This document shows positions 18,178-27,204 of a stretch of 64,000 nt of DNA, piece by piece. The stretch lies in the NCBI RefSeq assembly GCF_030403775.1, contig NZ_JAQMWQ010000005.1, forward strand, positions 186,001 through 250,000, written 5' to 3'. The notes under the pieces are model-generated. The model made no database searches. It worked only from the letters and a program-made list of their open reading frames with translations, and was not told the DNA's origin. This stretch comes from Paenibacillus sp. BSR1-1 (lineage in GTDB: Bacteria; Bacillota; Bacilli; Bacillales; Cytobacillaceae). A program made the translations under genes and the position numbers. The number at the start of each line of letters is the position of its first letter. Position 1 is the stretch's first letter.

Positions 18178-19377
18178 ATGGTAGTGGAGCTGGCGAATAG
18201 AGTTTTAGCACTTACACCTTCTACTACTTTAGCAATCACCGCTAAAGCGAAGGAATTAAAAGAAAAGGGTGAAGATGTAATTGGTTTAGGAGCAGGGGAG
18301 CCTGACTTTAATACACCTCAACATATTTTAGATGCTGCAGTAGAATCGATGAATGAAGGTTATACAAAGTACACCCCTTCAGCTGGATTACCGGCATTAA
18401 AAAAAGCGATTATCAAGAAATTTGAACAAGACCAGGGATTAACGTATAAACCAAATGAAATAATTGTAGGCAATGGAGCCAAGCATGCTCTTTATACATT
18501 ATTTCAGGTAATTCTTAATGATGGTGATGAGGTTATCATACCAACTCCTTATTGGGTAAGCTATCCCGAACAAGTTAAATTAGCAGGCGGTGTCCCCGTT
18601 TATATTGAGGGTTCTGAAGAAAATCAATTTAAGATTACCCCGGAACAACTTATAAAGGCGATTACGAATAAAACTAAAGCGGTGATTATCAATTCACCAA
18701 GCAATCCAACTGGCGTTCTTTATTCAGCTGAAGAACTTTTAGAATTAGGTAAAATTTGTTTGAAAGAAAATATTCTCATTGTTTCAGATGAGATTTATGA
18801 AAAGCTTGTATATGGCGGCGTCAAGCATATATCGATTGCCGAGCTATCACCTGAGCTTAAGGAACAAACAATTGTCATTAACGGTGTTTCCAAATCACAT
18901 TCCATGACTGGATGGAGAATTGGTTATGCTGCCGGAAATAAAGATATCATTGAAGCGATGACAAATCTTGCCAGCCATAGTACATCGAATCCCACTACAA
19001 CTGCACAATATGCTTCTATTGCAGCTTACAATGGTCCGCAAGAACCAGTAGAAGAAATGCGTCAGGCATTTGAAAAAAGATTAGAAATCATTTATGATAA
19101 GTTAGTTGCAATTCCTGGCTTTACTTGCGTAAAACCACAAGGTGCTTTTTACTTATATCCAAATGTGAAAGCTGCTGCTGAAATGACTGGTTTTGACCAA
19201 GTAGATGACTTTGTAGAAGCATTGCTTGTAGAGGCAAAAGTGGCTGTCATTCCTGGTTCAGGATTTGGAACACCAGATAATATTCGCCTTTCCTACGCAA
19301 CTTCACTCGAGCAATTAGAAGAAGCCGTAGCAAGGATTCACCAGTTTGTACTTGAAAAGGCTAACGTTAAAAACTAA
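18178..19377 (+). CDS. aspB: Aspartate aminotransferase AspB
   Basis: PLP-dependent class I aminotransferase interconverting aspartate and oxaloacetate. The sequence is close to B. subtilis AspB throughout, for example LTPSTTLAITAKAKELK and IIPTPYWVSYPEQVKLAGG. The PLP lysine lies in VSKSHSMTGWR (near residue 240). The ATG at 18178 has GGAGG seven bases upstream. It ends the ypmA-ypmB-aspB unit with a terminator 25 bases downstream. Confidence 0.96.
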   Translation: MVVELANRVLALTPSTTLAITAKAKELKEKGEDVIGLGAGEPDFNTPQHILDAAVESMNEGYTKYTPSAGLPALKKAIIKKFEQDQGLTYKPNEIIVGNGAKHALYTLFQVILNDGDEVIIPTPYWVSYPEQVKLAGGVPVYIEGSEENQFKITPEQLIKAITNKTKAVIINSPSNPTGVLYSAEELLELGKICLKENILIVSDEIYEKLVYGGVKHISIAELSPELKEQTIVINGVSKSHSMTGWRIGYAAGNKDIIEAMTNLASHSTSNPTTTAQYASIAAYNGPQEPVEEMRQAFEKRLEIIYDKLVAIPGFTCVKPQGAFYLYPNVKAAAEMTGFDQVDDFVEALLVEAKVAVIPGSGFGTPDNIRLSYATSLEQLEEAVARIHQFVLEKANVKN

Positions 19378-19402
19378 AATAGTTACAACTATTGATATTA
19401 AC

Positions 19403-19430
19403 AAAAAGTCTGCTTTCTGCAGGCTTTTTG
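19403..19430 (+). terminator. Terminator after aspB
   Basis: Stem AAAAAGtCTGC / GCAGgCTTTTT with a five-base loop (one G-T pair), followed by T-rich sequence. Confidence 0.8.
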
Positions 19431-19511
19431 ATTTCCTTTCCAATGCTGGATACCTAATACTCTTACTCGGATAAAATGTTCATGGTATACTTATCAGGAG
19501 GTGTCCAAAAG

Positions 19512-20210
19512 ATGAAAACAACTTTATTAGCATGGCTTCAAGAAGGTAATATTTCGATACCAACACTATTATTTTCTGAATACCGCAATATTAATTTAAA
19601 CGAAACAGAGCTCGTTCTTTTACTAAATATACTTACTTTTTTAGAAAAAGGGAATGAATTTCCAACACCGGAAGAACTGTCGGCAAGAATGACTATTTCT
19701 ATTTCTGAATGCAATGAAATGCTCAGAAAGCTAATCCAAAGAGGTTTCATTGAAATCATGGATGAATATTCGCATGAAGGAATCCGATTTGAAAAGTATT
19801 CCTTAAAGCCTTTGTGGGAGAGACTCGTTGATCAATTTATGATTCATAATCAAAATATAAACCAAATGGAAAAGAAGGCAGAGGAAACTGATTTATATAC
19901 ATGTTTTGAAAAGGAGTTTGGCCGGCCTTTATCACCATTTGAATGCGAAACCCTTGGGATGTGGATGGATGATGATCACCATGACCCAGTTATTATTAAA
20001 GCGGGATTAAAAGAAGCTGTAATGTCAGGCAAATTAAATTTTCGCTATATTGATAGGATCCTGTTTGAGTGGAAGAAGAATGGTATAAAAACATTAGAAC
20101 AAGCTAAAAACCAGGGACGAAAGTTTCGTCAAAAACAATCTCTGAAACCAAATGTTAAAGATGAATCCCAGCATTCATCGATTCCCTTTTACAACTGGTT
20201 AGAACAATAA
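19512..20210 (+). CDS. dnaD: Replication initiation protein DnaD
   Basis: Primosomal protein that acts with DnaA, DnaB and DnaI at oriC and in restart. The N-terminal winged-helix domain contains LNETELVLLLNIL; the C-terminal DnaB/DnaD domain has PLSPFECETLGMW and the conserved FRYIDRILFEWKKNG motif, ending in PFYNWLEQ like B. subtilis DnaD. The ATG at 19512 follows AGGAGGTG and gives 232 residues, the B. subtilis length; an ATG at 19476 has no ribosome site. nth follows after 29 bases. Confidence 0.96.
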   Translation: MKTTLLAWLQEGNISIPTLLFSEYRNINLNETELVLLLNILTFLEKGNEFPTPEELSARMTISISECNEMLRKLIQRGFIEIMDEYSHEGIRFEKYSLKPLWERLVDQFMIHNQNINQMEKKAEETDLYTCFEKEFGRPLSPFECETLGMWMDDDHHDPVIIKAGLKEAVMSGKLNFRYIDRILFEWKKNGIKTLEQAKNQGRKFRQKQSLKPNVKDESQHSSIPFYNWLEQ

Positions 20211-20239
20211 TAGTTTTACGTACAAGCAGGTGAAATGTT

Positions 20240-20902
20240 ATGCTGAATAATACTCAAATCCGATATTGTTTAGATCAAATGGGAGAGATGTTCCCAGATG
20301 CCCATTGTGAATTAATACATTCGAATCCCTTTGAACTTATTATTGCTGTCTCATTATCGGCACAATGTACAGATGCGCTCGTAAATAAGGTCACAAAGGA
20401 ATTATTTAAAAAGTATAAAACACCGGAAGATTATTTAAGAGTTCCGCTTGAGGAATTACAAACTGATATACGTTCGATTGGACTATACAGGAATAAAGCG
20501 AAAAATATTCAAAGTCTCTGCAGAATGATTTTAGATGATTATAATGGAGAACTTCCAAAGGATAGGGATGAGTTAACTAAACTGCCGGGTGTGGGAAGAA
20601 AAACAGCCAATGTTGTGGTTTCTGTTGCCTTTGATGTCCCTGCCATCGCCGTTGATACGCATGTTGAAAGAGTTAGTAAGCGTCTAGGAATATGCCGGTG
20701 GAAGGATTCCGTATTGGAAGTTGAAAAAACTTTAATGAAGCGAATTCCAAAAGATGAATGGTCGGTTACCCACCATCGCTTAATCTTTTTTGGAAGGTAT
20801 CATTGTAAAGCTCAAAATCCCCAGTGCCCATCATGCCCGTTATTAGAAATTTGCCGTGAAGGTAAAAAAAGAATGAAGGGCAGTGCCGTTTCCCATGGAT
20901 AA
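20240..20902 (+). CDS. nth: Endonuclease III Nth
   Basis: Base-excision-repair DNA glycosylase/AP lyase for oxidised pyrimidines. The helix-hairpin-helix LPGVGRKTANVV holds the catalytic lysine, and the catalytic aspartate lies in AVDTHVERV. The iron-sulfur cluster motif C-x6-C-x2-C-x5-C is complete at the C-terminus (CKAQNPQCPSCPLLEIC). 220 residues, as usual. ypoC starts inside its 3' end. Confidence 0.96.
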   Translation: MLNNTQIRYCLDQMGEMFPDAHCELIHSNPFELIIAVSLSAQCTDALVNKVTKELFKKYKTPEDYLRVPLEELQTDIRSIGLYRNKAKNIQSLCRMILDDYNGELPKDRDELTKLPGVGRKTANVVVSVAFDVPAIAVDTHVERVSKRLGICRWKDSVLEVEKTLMKRIPKDEWSVTHHRLIFFGRYHCKAQNPQCPSCPLLEICREGKKRMKGSAVSHG

Positions 20903-21254
20903 TAAAGATCAAGAAGTGATGAACATCCTAAAGGAATGGAAGCTTGTAAAAGAAAGACTGGATGTATCTTTTCGCAGCCGGAGCTTTAAAAATATCAAGG
21001 AATGGATGGAGAAAGGGATCGAGCTATTCATTCAATTTATATTGAAGACCAATGATAGGTCTTTTTTTCAAGGCACTCTGCAATTTGACCAATTAGAGAC
21101 AAAACCGATTAATCTTGAAGAACGATTGGCATTTATTAAAGCGAGGCCTAATTTATATCATTCGTACCGGCAGCTCTCAGAGCTGATGGATGAACAGGAA
21201 AAACATTTTGCGAAGAATACAATCAAAAAAAAATCGTCTAAGCCAATGGCCTAG
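20883..21254 (+). CDS. ypoC: YpoC family protein
   Basis: Small soluble protein of unknown function, conserved after nth in Bacillus. The 123-residue product is rich in charged helices and ends KKKSSKPMA. The start is uncertain: GTG at 20883 and ATG at 20895 both lie within the end of nth and neither has an ideal ribosome site, so translational coupling to nth is likely. The stop codon lies inside the hairpin of the downstream terminator. Confidence 0.75.
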   Translation: MPFPMDNKDQEVMNILKEWKLVKERLDVSFRSRSFKNIKEWMEKGIELFIQFILKTNDRSFFQGTLQFDQLETKPINLEERLAFIKARPNLYHSYRQLSELMDEQEKHFAKNTIKKKSSKPMA

Positions 21255-21266
21255 ACGATTTTTTCT
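21229..21266. terminator. Bidirectional terminator overlapping the ypoC stop
   Basis: Stem AAAATCGTCTA / TAGACGATTTT with inner GCC/GGC pairing and a short loop, T-rich on both outer sides. The hairpin includes the last codons and stop of ypoC and lies 15 bases from the end of ponA. Confidence 0.85.
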
Positions 21267-21281
21267 TGATCAAATAAATTT

Positions 21282-23912
21282 TTATGTTCCACTTCGTGGT
21301 TCTGTACTTTGCCCGCTTGGAGGAGTAACTGGAGGAGTTACTGGTGGAATTGTTCCTCCTGTATTACCTTGGCCTCCGCCATTTCCATTTCCATTTCCGC
21401 TGCCATTTCCGTTGTCATTCCCATTACCAGTACCATTACCAGTACCAGTACCATTACCAGTACCATTACCAGTACCATTCCCATTGCCATTTCCGTTGCC
21501 ATTCCCACCTTCATTTCCATTACCATTGCCTGTGTCATTTTCATTGGCTGGCTTTTGAATTTCAATGGAGGCTGTTACTGGATCACTCTTTTTATTTCCG
21601 CTAATGGCAACAATAGCAAATGTATATTTTGTGCCAGGTGTAGCAGGTATACTCAATGTGTTCGTTTGAACTGGGATATGGTTCACTCCGGTTCCGTTAT
21701 CGACGGATACATCGAAAGTAACATTTTCGGTCGCATTTTTATAGTCCCATGTCAAAATAATATTTTGACTAGTTTCATCTAATTTGGCAACAGGATTCGT
21801 TGGAGCTTCAAGTTTATTATATTTCTGAGATATTTTTTTAGGCGCATGCCCTTTAAGAGCATATTCGGTCGTAATTTCACTATCAGGGGTGAATTCACTA
21901 GCTAAGACTGGCGGCATTGAGCCTTTTTCAATCCTAACCTTTTGAACACTATTTGGCATCTCAAAATCCGGAGTATCAATATCTTTAGATACATAGGCCA
22001 TTAAATTTTTAAAGATTAATTGAGCTAATCTTTGATTATTTCCAACAGCTGTAATTGGCGTGGTTCGATCTTTGTACCCGGTCCAAATAGAAGCCGTATA
22101 GTTGGTTGTATATCCTGTAAACCAGGCATCCGGTACTGAACTGCTGTTAATATTATATCTATTCATTTCATCAGTTGTATAGTTGGTCGTTCCTGTCTTA
22201 CCAGCAATTGGAAGTCCTGGTACTTTCGCTCTTACTCCAGTTCCAGGTGATACCAATACACTTTTTAACATATCCGTAATCATGAAAGCTGTTGAGTCCT
22301 TCATTACCACTTTTGGTTCTGGAGCTGTTTTAATCATTGTCCCGTCACGGAGCTTGATTTTAGTAACCGCATGCGGTTTTGTGTAAATGCCTTTATTACC
22401 AAAAGCGCTATAGGCACCCGCCATTTCTAGCGGCGAAACCCCAATCGTTTTCCCGCCAAAGCCGCCGATTGCATAGGACTCATATATTTCTTTCAATGGA
22501 ATTCCCAAATTTAACGCAAAGTCTTTTGCTTTATCTAGGCCAACCTGCTGAAGTGCTTGAACGGCAGGAGTATTTCGTGATAACTGCAAGGCGGTTCTTA
22601 TCGTCATGGGACCTTTGTATTTTTGATCCCAATTTCCAAATTTTTTCCCGGTTGAATAGGTAATCGGTTTATCCTCAATCATTTCATAGGTGCCCCAATT
22701 TAAGTATTCAATAGCTGGACCATAATCGAGAACTGGCTTAATGGTCGAACCTGGCTGGCGTTTTGTATCGATTGCATAGTTAAATCCGCGTTTTACCTTT
22801 GGATTTCGGCCGCCGCCAATTGCCCGAATTTCACCTGTTTTCGTATCAAGGAGAGCGATACCAGCTTGAATATTCTCATCGGGGTATGGGATGATATCTT
22901 TTGTGTTTAAAATTTTATCAACATAGGTTTGGGCATTCGGATCTAAGGTTGTATAGATGGTTAAACCATCTGTATTGATATCAAGATCGGTTGTTTTATT
23001 TACTTCATCAATAACTGCATCGACAAAAGAATCAAACGGCTTTTCATCAACTTTTCTTTGATTTGGTTTCAAAACAGTAGAGGCAACAGACACCTTTTTC
23101 GCCTCTTCCATTTGTTGCTTTGTAATATATCCATGCTGATTCATTAAAGATAAAACGATGTTACGTCTTTTCTCGGCTAAATCCGGATGGTCAAACGGAT
23201 TATAATTATTAGGACTTTGCGGCATTCCAGCAATTTGCGCAGCTTCTCCAAGGGTTAAATCTTTTAATTCTTTTCCATAATAAATTTTAGCTGCCGTTGC
23301 AATACCATGGCTGTTTTCGGAAACATACACTTTATTCACATACATTTCGAAAATTTGGTGTTTCGTGTATTGCTGCTCTAGCTGATAGGAGAGCCAGGCT
23401 TCTTCCACTTTACGTTTTAACGTTTTTTCAGGAGTCAAAAATGAATTTTTAACAACCTGCTGTGTAATTGTACTTGCCCCTTCAGAGCCAAATCCATGGC
23501 GTATATTAGCCAATACGGCACCGCCTAGACGAATGGGATCGATACCATGGTGCTTGTAAAAACGATAATCCTCTGTGGCTAAAATGGCATTCTCGACTTG
23601 CTTAGGAATGTCCTTATAGTTTACATATTCACGATTTACGCCTCCTACCTCAGAGATTAGTTTTCCATCTTTATCTAAAACCTTAGAGGGGATTGGATCT
23701 TTTAATAATTTAGGATCAAGTTTGGGAGCATCCTTCACTAAATAGGCGAAAGTACCAACTCCAGCCAGAATGCCAACGATACCAAGGACAACGAGAGATA
23801 GAAAGATTTTCTTAAATAGTCCGCCTGGTTTTTTCTTGGCTTTTCCATTTGGTTTTCCTTTAGCTTGGAGTTTCTTTCGGCGCTCCTCTCGTGATTGATA
23901 TTGGTCTGCCAT
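21282..23912 (-). CDS. ponA: Class A penicillin-binding protein PBP1a/1b
   Basis: Bifunctional peptidoglycan synthase. A basic cytoplasmic head is followed by a membrane anchor (about residues 35-60). The glycosyltransferase domain carries EDYRFYKHHG (about 105-114). The transpeptidase domain has active-site STIK in RQPGSTIKP, then SRN and KTGTT. Next come a fibronectin-III-like domain and a C-terminal Gly/Asn/Thr tail of about 75 residues. The ATG at 23912 follows AAAGGATGG with spacing nine. Convergent to ypoC; recU lies just upstream on the same strand. Confidence 0.95.
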   Translation of the reverse strand: MADQYQSREERRKKLQAKGKPNGKAKKKPGGLFKKIFLSLVVLGIVGILAGVGTFAYLVKDAPKLDPKLLKDPIPSKVLDKDGKLISEVGGVNREYVNYKDIPKQVENAILATEDYRFYKHHGIDPIRLGGAVLANIRHGFGSEGASTITQQVVKNSFLTPEKTLKRKVEEAWLSYQLEQQYTKHQIFEMYVNKVYVSENSHGIATAAKIYYGKELKDLTLGEAAQIAGMPQSPNNYNPFDHPDLAEKRRNIVLSLMNQHGYITKQQMEEAKKVSVASTVLKPNQRKVDEKPFDSFVDAVIDEVNKTTDLDINTDGLTIYTTLDPNAQTYVDKILNTKDIIPYPDENIQAGIALLDTKTGEIRAIGGGRNPKVKRGFNYAIDTKRQPGSTIKPVLDYGPAIEYLNWGTYEMIEDKPITYSTGKKFGNWDQKYKGPMTIRTALQLSRNTPAVQALQQVGLDKAKDFALNLGIPLKEIYESYAIGGFGGKTIGVSPLEMAGAYSAFGNKGIYTKPHAVTKIKLRDGTMIKTAPEPKVVMKDSTAFMITDMLKSVLVSPGTGVRAKVPGLPIAGKTGTTNYTTDEMNRYNINSSSVPDAWFTGYTTNYTASIWTGYKDRTTPITAVGNNQRLAQLIFKNLMAYVSKDIDTPDFEMPNSVQKVRIEKGSMPPVLASEFTPDSEITTEYALKGHAPKKISQKYNKLEAPTNPVAKLDETSQNIILTWDYKNATENVTFDVSVDNGTGVNHIPVQTNTLSIPATPGTKYTFAIVAISGNKKSDPVTASIEIQKPANENDTGNGNGNEGGNGNGNGNGNGTGNGTGNGTGTGNGTGNGNDNGNGSGNGNGNGGGQGNTGGTIPPVTPPVTPPSGQSTEPRSGT
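21368..21537 (-). repeat. Low-complexity repeat encoding the Gly-Asn tail of PonA
   Basis: Degenerate six-base units (read on the plus strand as variants of CCATTN and CCAGTA) run for about 170 bases and encode alternating Gly-Asn with Thr, Glu and Asp substitutions. The core from about 21420 to 21500 is nearly perfect and likely prone to slippage. The reading frame is open throughout. Confidence 0.85.
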
Positions 23913-23948
23913 AATGAAATTCCATCCTTTCAAACCTTCCAAAAAAGG

Positions 23949-24551
23949 TTAAAGTGTATCAATTATTTTAATATAGTCAATTCTTGGATGATATCCAAGC
24001 GGTATGTAATGCCCTAGCTGTTCGATTTCTTCCATTGTAATCGATTTTCTGCCTCCATTAGCCATCCTTTCCCAAAAAGAAAGGAGATGCTTTGCTTCAA
24101 GCAAATAAACCTTCTCATTTTTTGTAAAACGAAGGATGACGAAACAAATTCCTCCCTGGTTCATGACTTCTTCCATATGAATTATTTGATGCTGATGGAA
24201 ATTTTTTAATGGAAAAGAAGTTGAATTTTGTGTTTCCTTCGCTTCAAAATCAATATATTTTCCTTTATAAACGCCATTATAGTCGGTAGTAGATGCTAGT
24301 TTAAAATAAGCCTCTTTTATAACAGCAGCACTTCTTTTTGGGTAATCCACTTGTACAATTTGCACCGGCGTAGGCTTTTTATGAATGACAGCTATTTTTC
24401 TTTCCCGATAATATTCATTTGTTTGATTCAGATCTTCCTCCAGTGTCATTCCTCTATTACTGTAGGAGCCGTTTTTTTTATTACCTGCTGCCATTTCTGC
24501 TGGCAGCTCCTTAGTGATATACTTCTTCCCATTTGGATAGTTAAAATTCAT
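23949..24551 (-). CDS. recU: Holliday junction resolvase RecU
   Basis: Resolves recombination intermediates and assists RuvAB. The restriction-enzyme-like core is in [19 protein letters not shown], with the D...E-x-K catalytic pattern, preceded by the conserved [12 protein letters not shown] segment. 200 residues from the ATG at 24551, which has GAGGTG six bases upstream; a longer reading from 24581 lacks a site. It precedes ponA by 36 bases, the usual recU-ponA operon. Confidence 0.95.
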   Translation of the reverse strand: MNFNYPNGKKYITKELPAEMAAGNKKNGSYSNRGMTLEEDLNQTNEYYRERKIAVIHKKPTPVQIVQVDYPKRSAAVIKEAYFKLASTTDYNGVYKGKYIDFEAKETQNSTSFPLKNFHQHQIIHMEEVMNQGGICFVILRFTKNEKVYLLEAKHLLSFWERMANGGRKSITMEEIEQLGHYIPLGYHPRIDYIKIIDTL

Positions 24552-24612
24552 ACTAAACACCTCACAAGCTAAACATATCATATCAAATCTTGGATAAGAT
24601 GGGGTGAATAAA

Positions 24613-24729
24613 ATGAATTATCATGCACAAGCTAATAACAATTGTTCCTTAATTGTCAAACAAAAGCATGAACCCATTTACGTATTGATCAATGCTTATA
24701 ATCTATTAAAACTCGTTAAGGGAAGATGA
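24613..24729 (+). CDS. Hypothetical 38-residue protein overlapping yppC
   Basis: Short open frame from ATG at 24613, five bases after a strong GGGGTGA site, divergent from recU. The peptide begins [15 protein letters not shown] and ends NLLKLVKGR. Its TGA lies in an ATGA overlap with an in-frame ATG of yppC (24726), and the actual yppC ribosome site lies in its last codons. This arrangement supports translation. No family recognised; it could act only as a leader for yppC. Confidence 0.5.
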   Translation: MNYHAQANNNCSLIVKQKHEPIYVLINAYNLLKLVKGR

Positions 24730-24731
24730 GT

Positions 24732-25709
24732 ATGAATCATCTTACAATACAGGAAGAAACCATCATTCGTCAAATTCAAAGTGAAACAAACAAGCGAAAT
24801 ATCGACAATATATCTAGAACTAATGCCTACTTTTCATACTTTAATAAAAATACGGATATTATATGGTCCTTCCTTGCCAGTATGGTTTCTCGGAATGGAG
24901 GATGGAACATGTGTGACCTGGAGGGGTCAATCCTTCCTCATTTACTCACCCCGCAGGTTAGGAAACAGCTTTTTTTAACGTATGAAATGGCTAATTGGCT
25001 TATTTTCCATGACGTATTCCCCCAATTATTGCTCTATCAATATTCGACGAAGATCAACAAGCCAATGTTTCATTTACTTCCAAATTTTAATGTATCCACC
25101 TTTATTCAAAAGGAATGGACCCGTTATTGGAAAGAAAGAGACAGAAAGAGGCTGACCACGGCTTTGATTATTAACGAGCAAAATGTCATCCAAAAGCCTG
25201 TCATTGAGCACCCGGTGTTTAAGAAGAAGGTTTTTCGTTCGCTTATCTTTTCCTTTCAGGATTGGCTGCATTTTAGTTGTGTATTGTTCCCGACATGCGG
25301 GGGAGAGGTTTATGGGGCTAGTGTGAACGGATTTACTTCCCTATCCAAGCGGATTGACTTAGGAAAAAGGCTTGCCAGCATTCTGTTTCATCCGCGTTTA
25401 TTTCCTTATTTCTATGAATTCGCTGCAAAAACGCCGCATACAGGTTCAAGATATGACTATGAACAGTATTTTAAAGTTAAAACGAAACGAAATACCCCCC
25501 TATTAAGGGCCGTCTTTCCCGTAATTGAGCATGATCAGCATACCTGCACTGATTGGAGTCAGCATCAAAGGATTTCTCCGGCCTGGATGTATTTTCCGGC
25601 TCGCCATCGCCATCCTATACATCTAACTGATTGGTATTTCATTAAATCAAATCAACTTCAATTATTGCTATCCCTCCAAAATGTCCTCAACTTAAATAAA
25701 TTCGAATAA
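24732..25709 (+). CDS. yppC: DUF2515 family protein YppC
   Basis: Large cytosolic protein of unknown function, located after recU as in B. subtilis. About 325 residues, rich in aromatics (WSFLASMVSRNGGWNM, FAAKTPHTGSRYDYEQYF), with no clear membrane or catalytic motif. ATG at 24732 is preferred over 24726 because AAGGGAAG gives a spacing of six. A bidirectional terminator begins at its stop codon. Confidence 0.82.
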   Translation: MNHLTIQEETIIRQIQSETNKRNIDNISRTNAYFSYFNKNTDIIWSFLASMVSRNGGWNMCDLEGSILPHLLTPQVRKQLFLTYEMANWLIFHDVFPQLLLYQYSTKINKPMFHLLPNFNVSTFIQKEWTRYWKERDRKRLTTALIINEQNVIQKPVIEHPVFKKKVFRSLIFSFQDWLHFSCVLFPTCGGEVYGASVNGFTSLSKRIDLGKRLASILFHPRLFPYFYEFAAKTPHTGSRYDYEQYFKVKTKRNTPLLRAVFPVIEHDQHTCTDWSQHQRISPAWMYFPARHRHPIHLTDWYFIKSNQLQLLLSLQNVLNLNKFE

Positions 25710-25738
25710 AAAAAGCAAGGTGTAATTCCTTGCTTTTT
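25709..25738. terminator. Bidirectional terminator between yppC and sspM
   Basis: Stem AAAAAGCAAGG / CCTTGCTTTTT with a seven-base loop between two convergent genes; A-run on one side, T-run on the other. Confidence 0.88.
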
Positions 25739-25749
25739 CTTTGAAAATC

Positions 25750-25857
25750 TTATGTAGAAGGACGATCTGGACCCTCTAGCTTTTTATCACCATAGCCAAC
25801 ACTTTTTCCTGATGCAGCTTGCTTTTGCTTGTTGGTTGGTTTAGTCTTTTTTGGCAT
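25750..25857 (-). CDS. sspM: Small acid-soluble spore protein M (SspM)
   Basis: A 35-residue, lysine/proline-rich protein starting MPKKTKPTNKQKQ and ending KKLEGPDRPST. The C-terminal block matches that of B. subtilis SspM (KKLGGPNRPST as recalled). GGAGGTG stands five bases before the ATG. SspM is made in the forespore and packed in the spore core. It is convergent to yppC. Confidence 0.88.
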   Translation of the reverse strand: MPKKTKPTNKQKQAASGKSVGYGDKKLEGPDRPST

Positions 25858-26052
25858 CTTAACACCTCCAACCTTAGCTTGTGCCGTTTTTTATTTTTCA
25901 TTCGAATTTAGGAATGTGTCGAAATAATCCAAGTAAATTGCTATTTTGACACTTTCTTTGACGAATAGCTTCTAGTTTTGTCAAGGGGGAAGGAAGCCAA
26001 ACAAAGAAAGAGAATTATACCTTATAGATTAAGCGAGGAGGGTTTTATAAAA

Positions 26053-26328
26053 ATGAATAAGCCAATGTCTGAAAAAGAAAAGCTGGTATCGATGCTGACT
26101 GATATATACGATCAATTGGAAGAATTGGATTCTGTTCTTGAGGCATCTTTCTCCGACCTTCGCATTAGTTTAAACAAGGAAGAGCAAAGTAAAATAAATG
26201 ACTCTGCATTGAAACTCTCATTCATAGAAAATAAAATCGATCAAGTAAACTTAGCATTTTTCGAAAACAGTCTTGAGTCAAGCAAAAATCCTGCTGCAAA
26301 ACGGTTAGAACTTGAATTAGGTTTTTAA
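26053..26328 (+). CDS. Hypothetical protein at the yppD position
   Basis: Helical, acidic protein of 91 residues, beginning MNKPMSEKEKLVSMLTDIYD. The ATG at 26053 is preceded by GAGGAGGG with a spacing of about ten; an open frame extends upstream to 25978 without a ribosome site. Heptad-like leucines suggest a small helical bundle or coiled coil. It lies between sspM and yppE where B. subtilis has yppD; homology to YppD is not established. A terminator follows. Confidence 0.65.
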   Translation: MNKPMSEKEKLVSMLTDIYDQLEELDSVLEASFSDLRISLNKEEQSKINDSALKLSFIENKIDQVNLAFFENSLESSKNPAAKRLELELGF

Positions 26329-26360
26329 TTACCGTTAAAATGAAAATAATGTGATAAAGT

Positions 26361-26388
26361 AGCAGCGAAAATATATGCTGCTTTTTTA
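26361..26388 (+). terminator. Terminator after the yppD-position gene
   Basis: AGCAGC / GCTGCT stem with a ten-base AT-rich loop and TTTTTTATTT tail. Confidence 0.65.
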
Positions 26389-26416
26389 TTTGTAGAATAG
26401 AAGGGATACTGGCAAA

Positions 26417-26770
26417 ATGAAGACAGAAATTATCGACTTAACAGAAAAACTTTTAGACTATAACCGCCTATTTCTAAAATACTATCAGGAAGGAAGAGAA
26501 AATGGCATTAGCTATGATTTTCATGAAACTGTTAAACCATTTTCAAATGAGGTAAGAGAAGTTAACGACCAATGGAAAGATGCCATGAACGCATGGCTGA
26601 AAAATGAGTCGGTTAAACATATTCATCTTAAGCAAATTGATACGACGAGAGAGCATATTTCACAACTCTCAATTCAATGTTTTTTTCCAGAAACCAGCAA
26701 GACAAGGTTTTTAAATACCCACCGTACAATTGAATATTTTCTTTTGGAAATTTTAAAAGTGAACAAATAG
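26417..26770 (+). CDS. yppE: DUF1798 family protein YppE
   Basis: All-helical small protein of the YppE family, for which a four-helix bundle structure is known; function unknown. The 117-residue product shares the YYQEGRENGISYDFHETVKP segment with the family (compare B. subtilis YQEGKNSNHSYDFFETIKP). Convergent to yppF across a hairpin. Confidence 0.85.
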   Translation: MKTEIIDLTEKLLDYNRLFLKYYQEGRENGISYDFHETVKPFSNEVREVNDQWKDAMNAWLKNESVKHIHLKQIDTTREHISQLSIQCFFPETSKTRFLNTHRTIEYFLLEILKVNK

Positions 26771-26772
26771 AA

Positions 26773-26797
26773 AAGAGATGCATTTTGCATCTCTTAA
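26773..26797. terminator. Hairpin between convergent yppE and yppF
   Basis: Perfect stem AAGAGATGCA / TGCATCTCTT with a three-base loop. The T tract is short on both strands (TTTT on the minus side), so it is a moderate terminator. Confidence 0.6.
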
Positions 26798-26806
26798 GTT
26801 TATAGA

Positions 26807-27016
26807 TTAGGAATGTTCGATGAGGGAGTTTTCCTTATCAATTTCAGGAATAACCGCGCCTTGACTTTCAAGTTCGCGGACAAGAAGGCGATATTCTTTA
26901 ATGCTAATTTCGTTATGAATATAGGCTTTCTTAGCAAAATCCATTAGTGCATTAACGTCATCTGTGGTATAATCCCGACTTTGAATAAATCTGCTTTTTA
27001 ATTCACGAATGTTCAT
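26807..27016 (-). CDS. yppF: YppF family protein
   Basis: Small soluble protein of 69 residues (MNIRELKSRF...), with the family pattern of a short helical protein ending in an acidic tail. GGAGGAGC lies before the ATG. Located as in B. subtilis between yppE and yppG but oriented oppositely to yppE. Function unknown. Confidence 0.8.
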   Translation of the reverse strand: MNIRELKSRFIQSRDYTTDDVNALMDFAKKAYIHNEISIKEYRLLVRELESQGAVIPEIDKENSLIEHS

Positions 27017-27204
27017 TTAAAGCTCCTCCTTCACCATTTTTTATATCGTATCACGAAAAAAAGTGATTTCTAGTTTTTAAAATATTTAAACTTTAGACAA
27101 AATTCACGGGATTTTGACATAGGTTGTCCTTTTCCAATTAATCACCTTTCACTCATATCCTTCATAAATTGTAGGAGAGATAAATGCGGAGGAGATGTTT
27201 GCCC

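Noticed and set aside
21190..21604. Open frames antisense to the PonA tail
   Set aside because: Low-complexity shadows of the Gly-Asn repeat; Pro/Phe or His/Tyr repeats without ribosome sites.
25858..25950. SigG promoter for sspM
   Set aside because: GAATG and CACAAGCTA occur at plausible spacing, but the -10 match is too poor to list.
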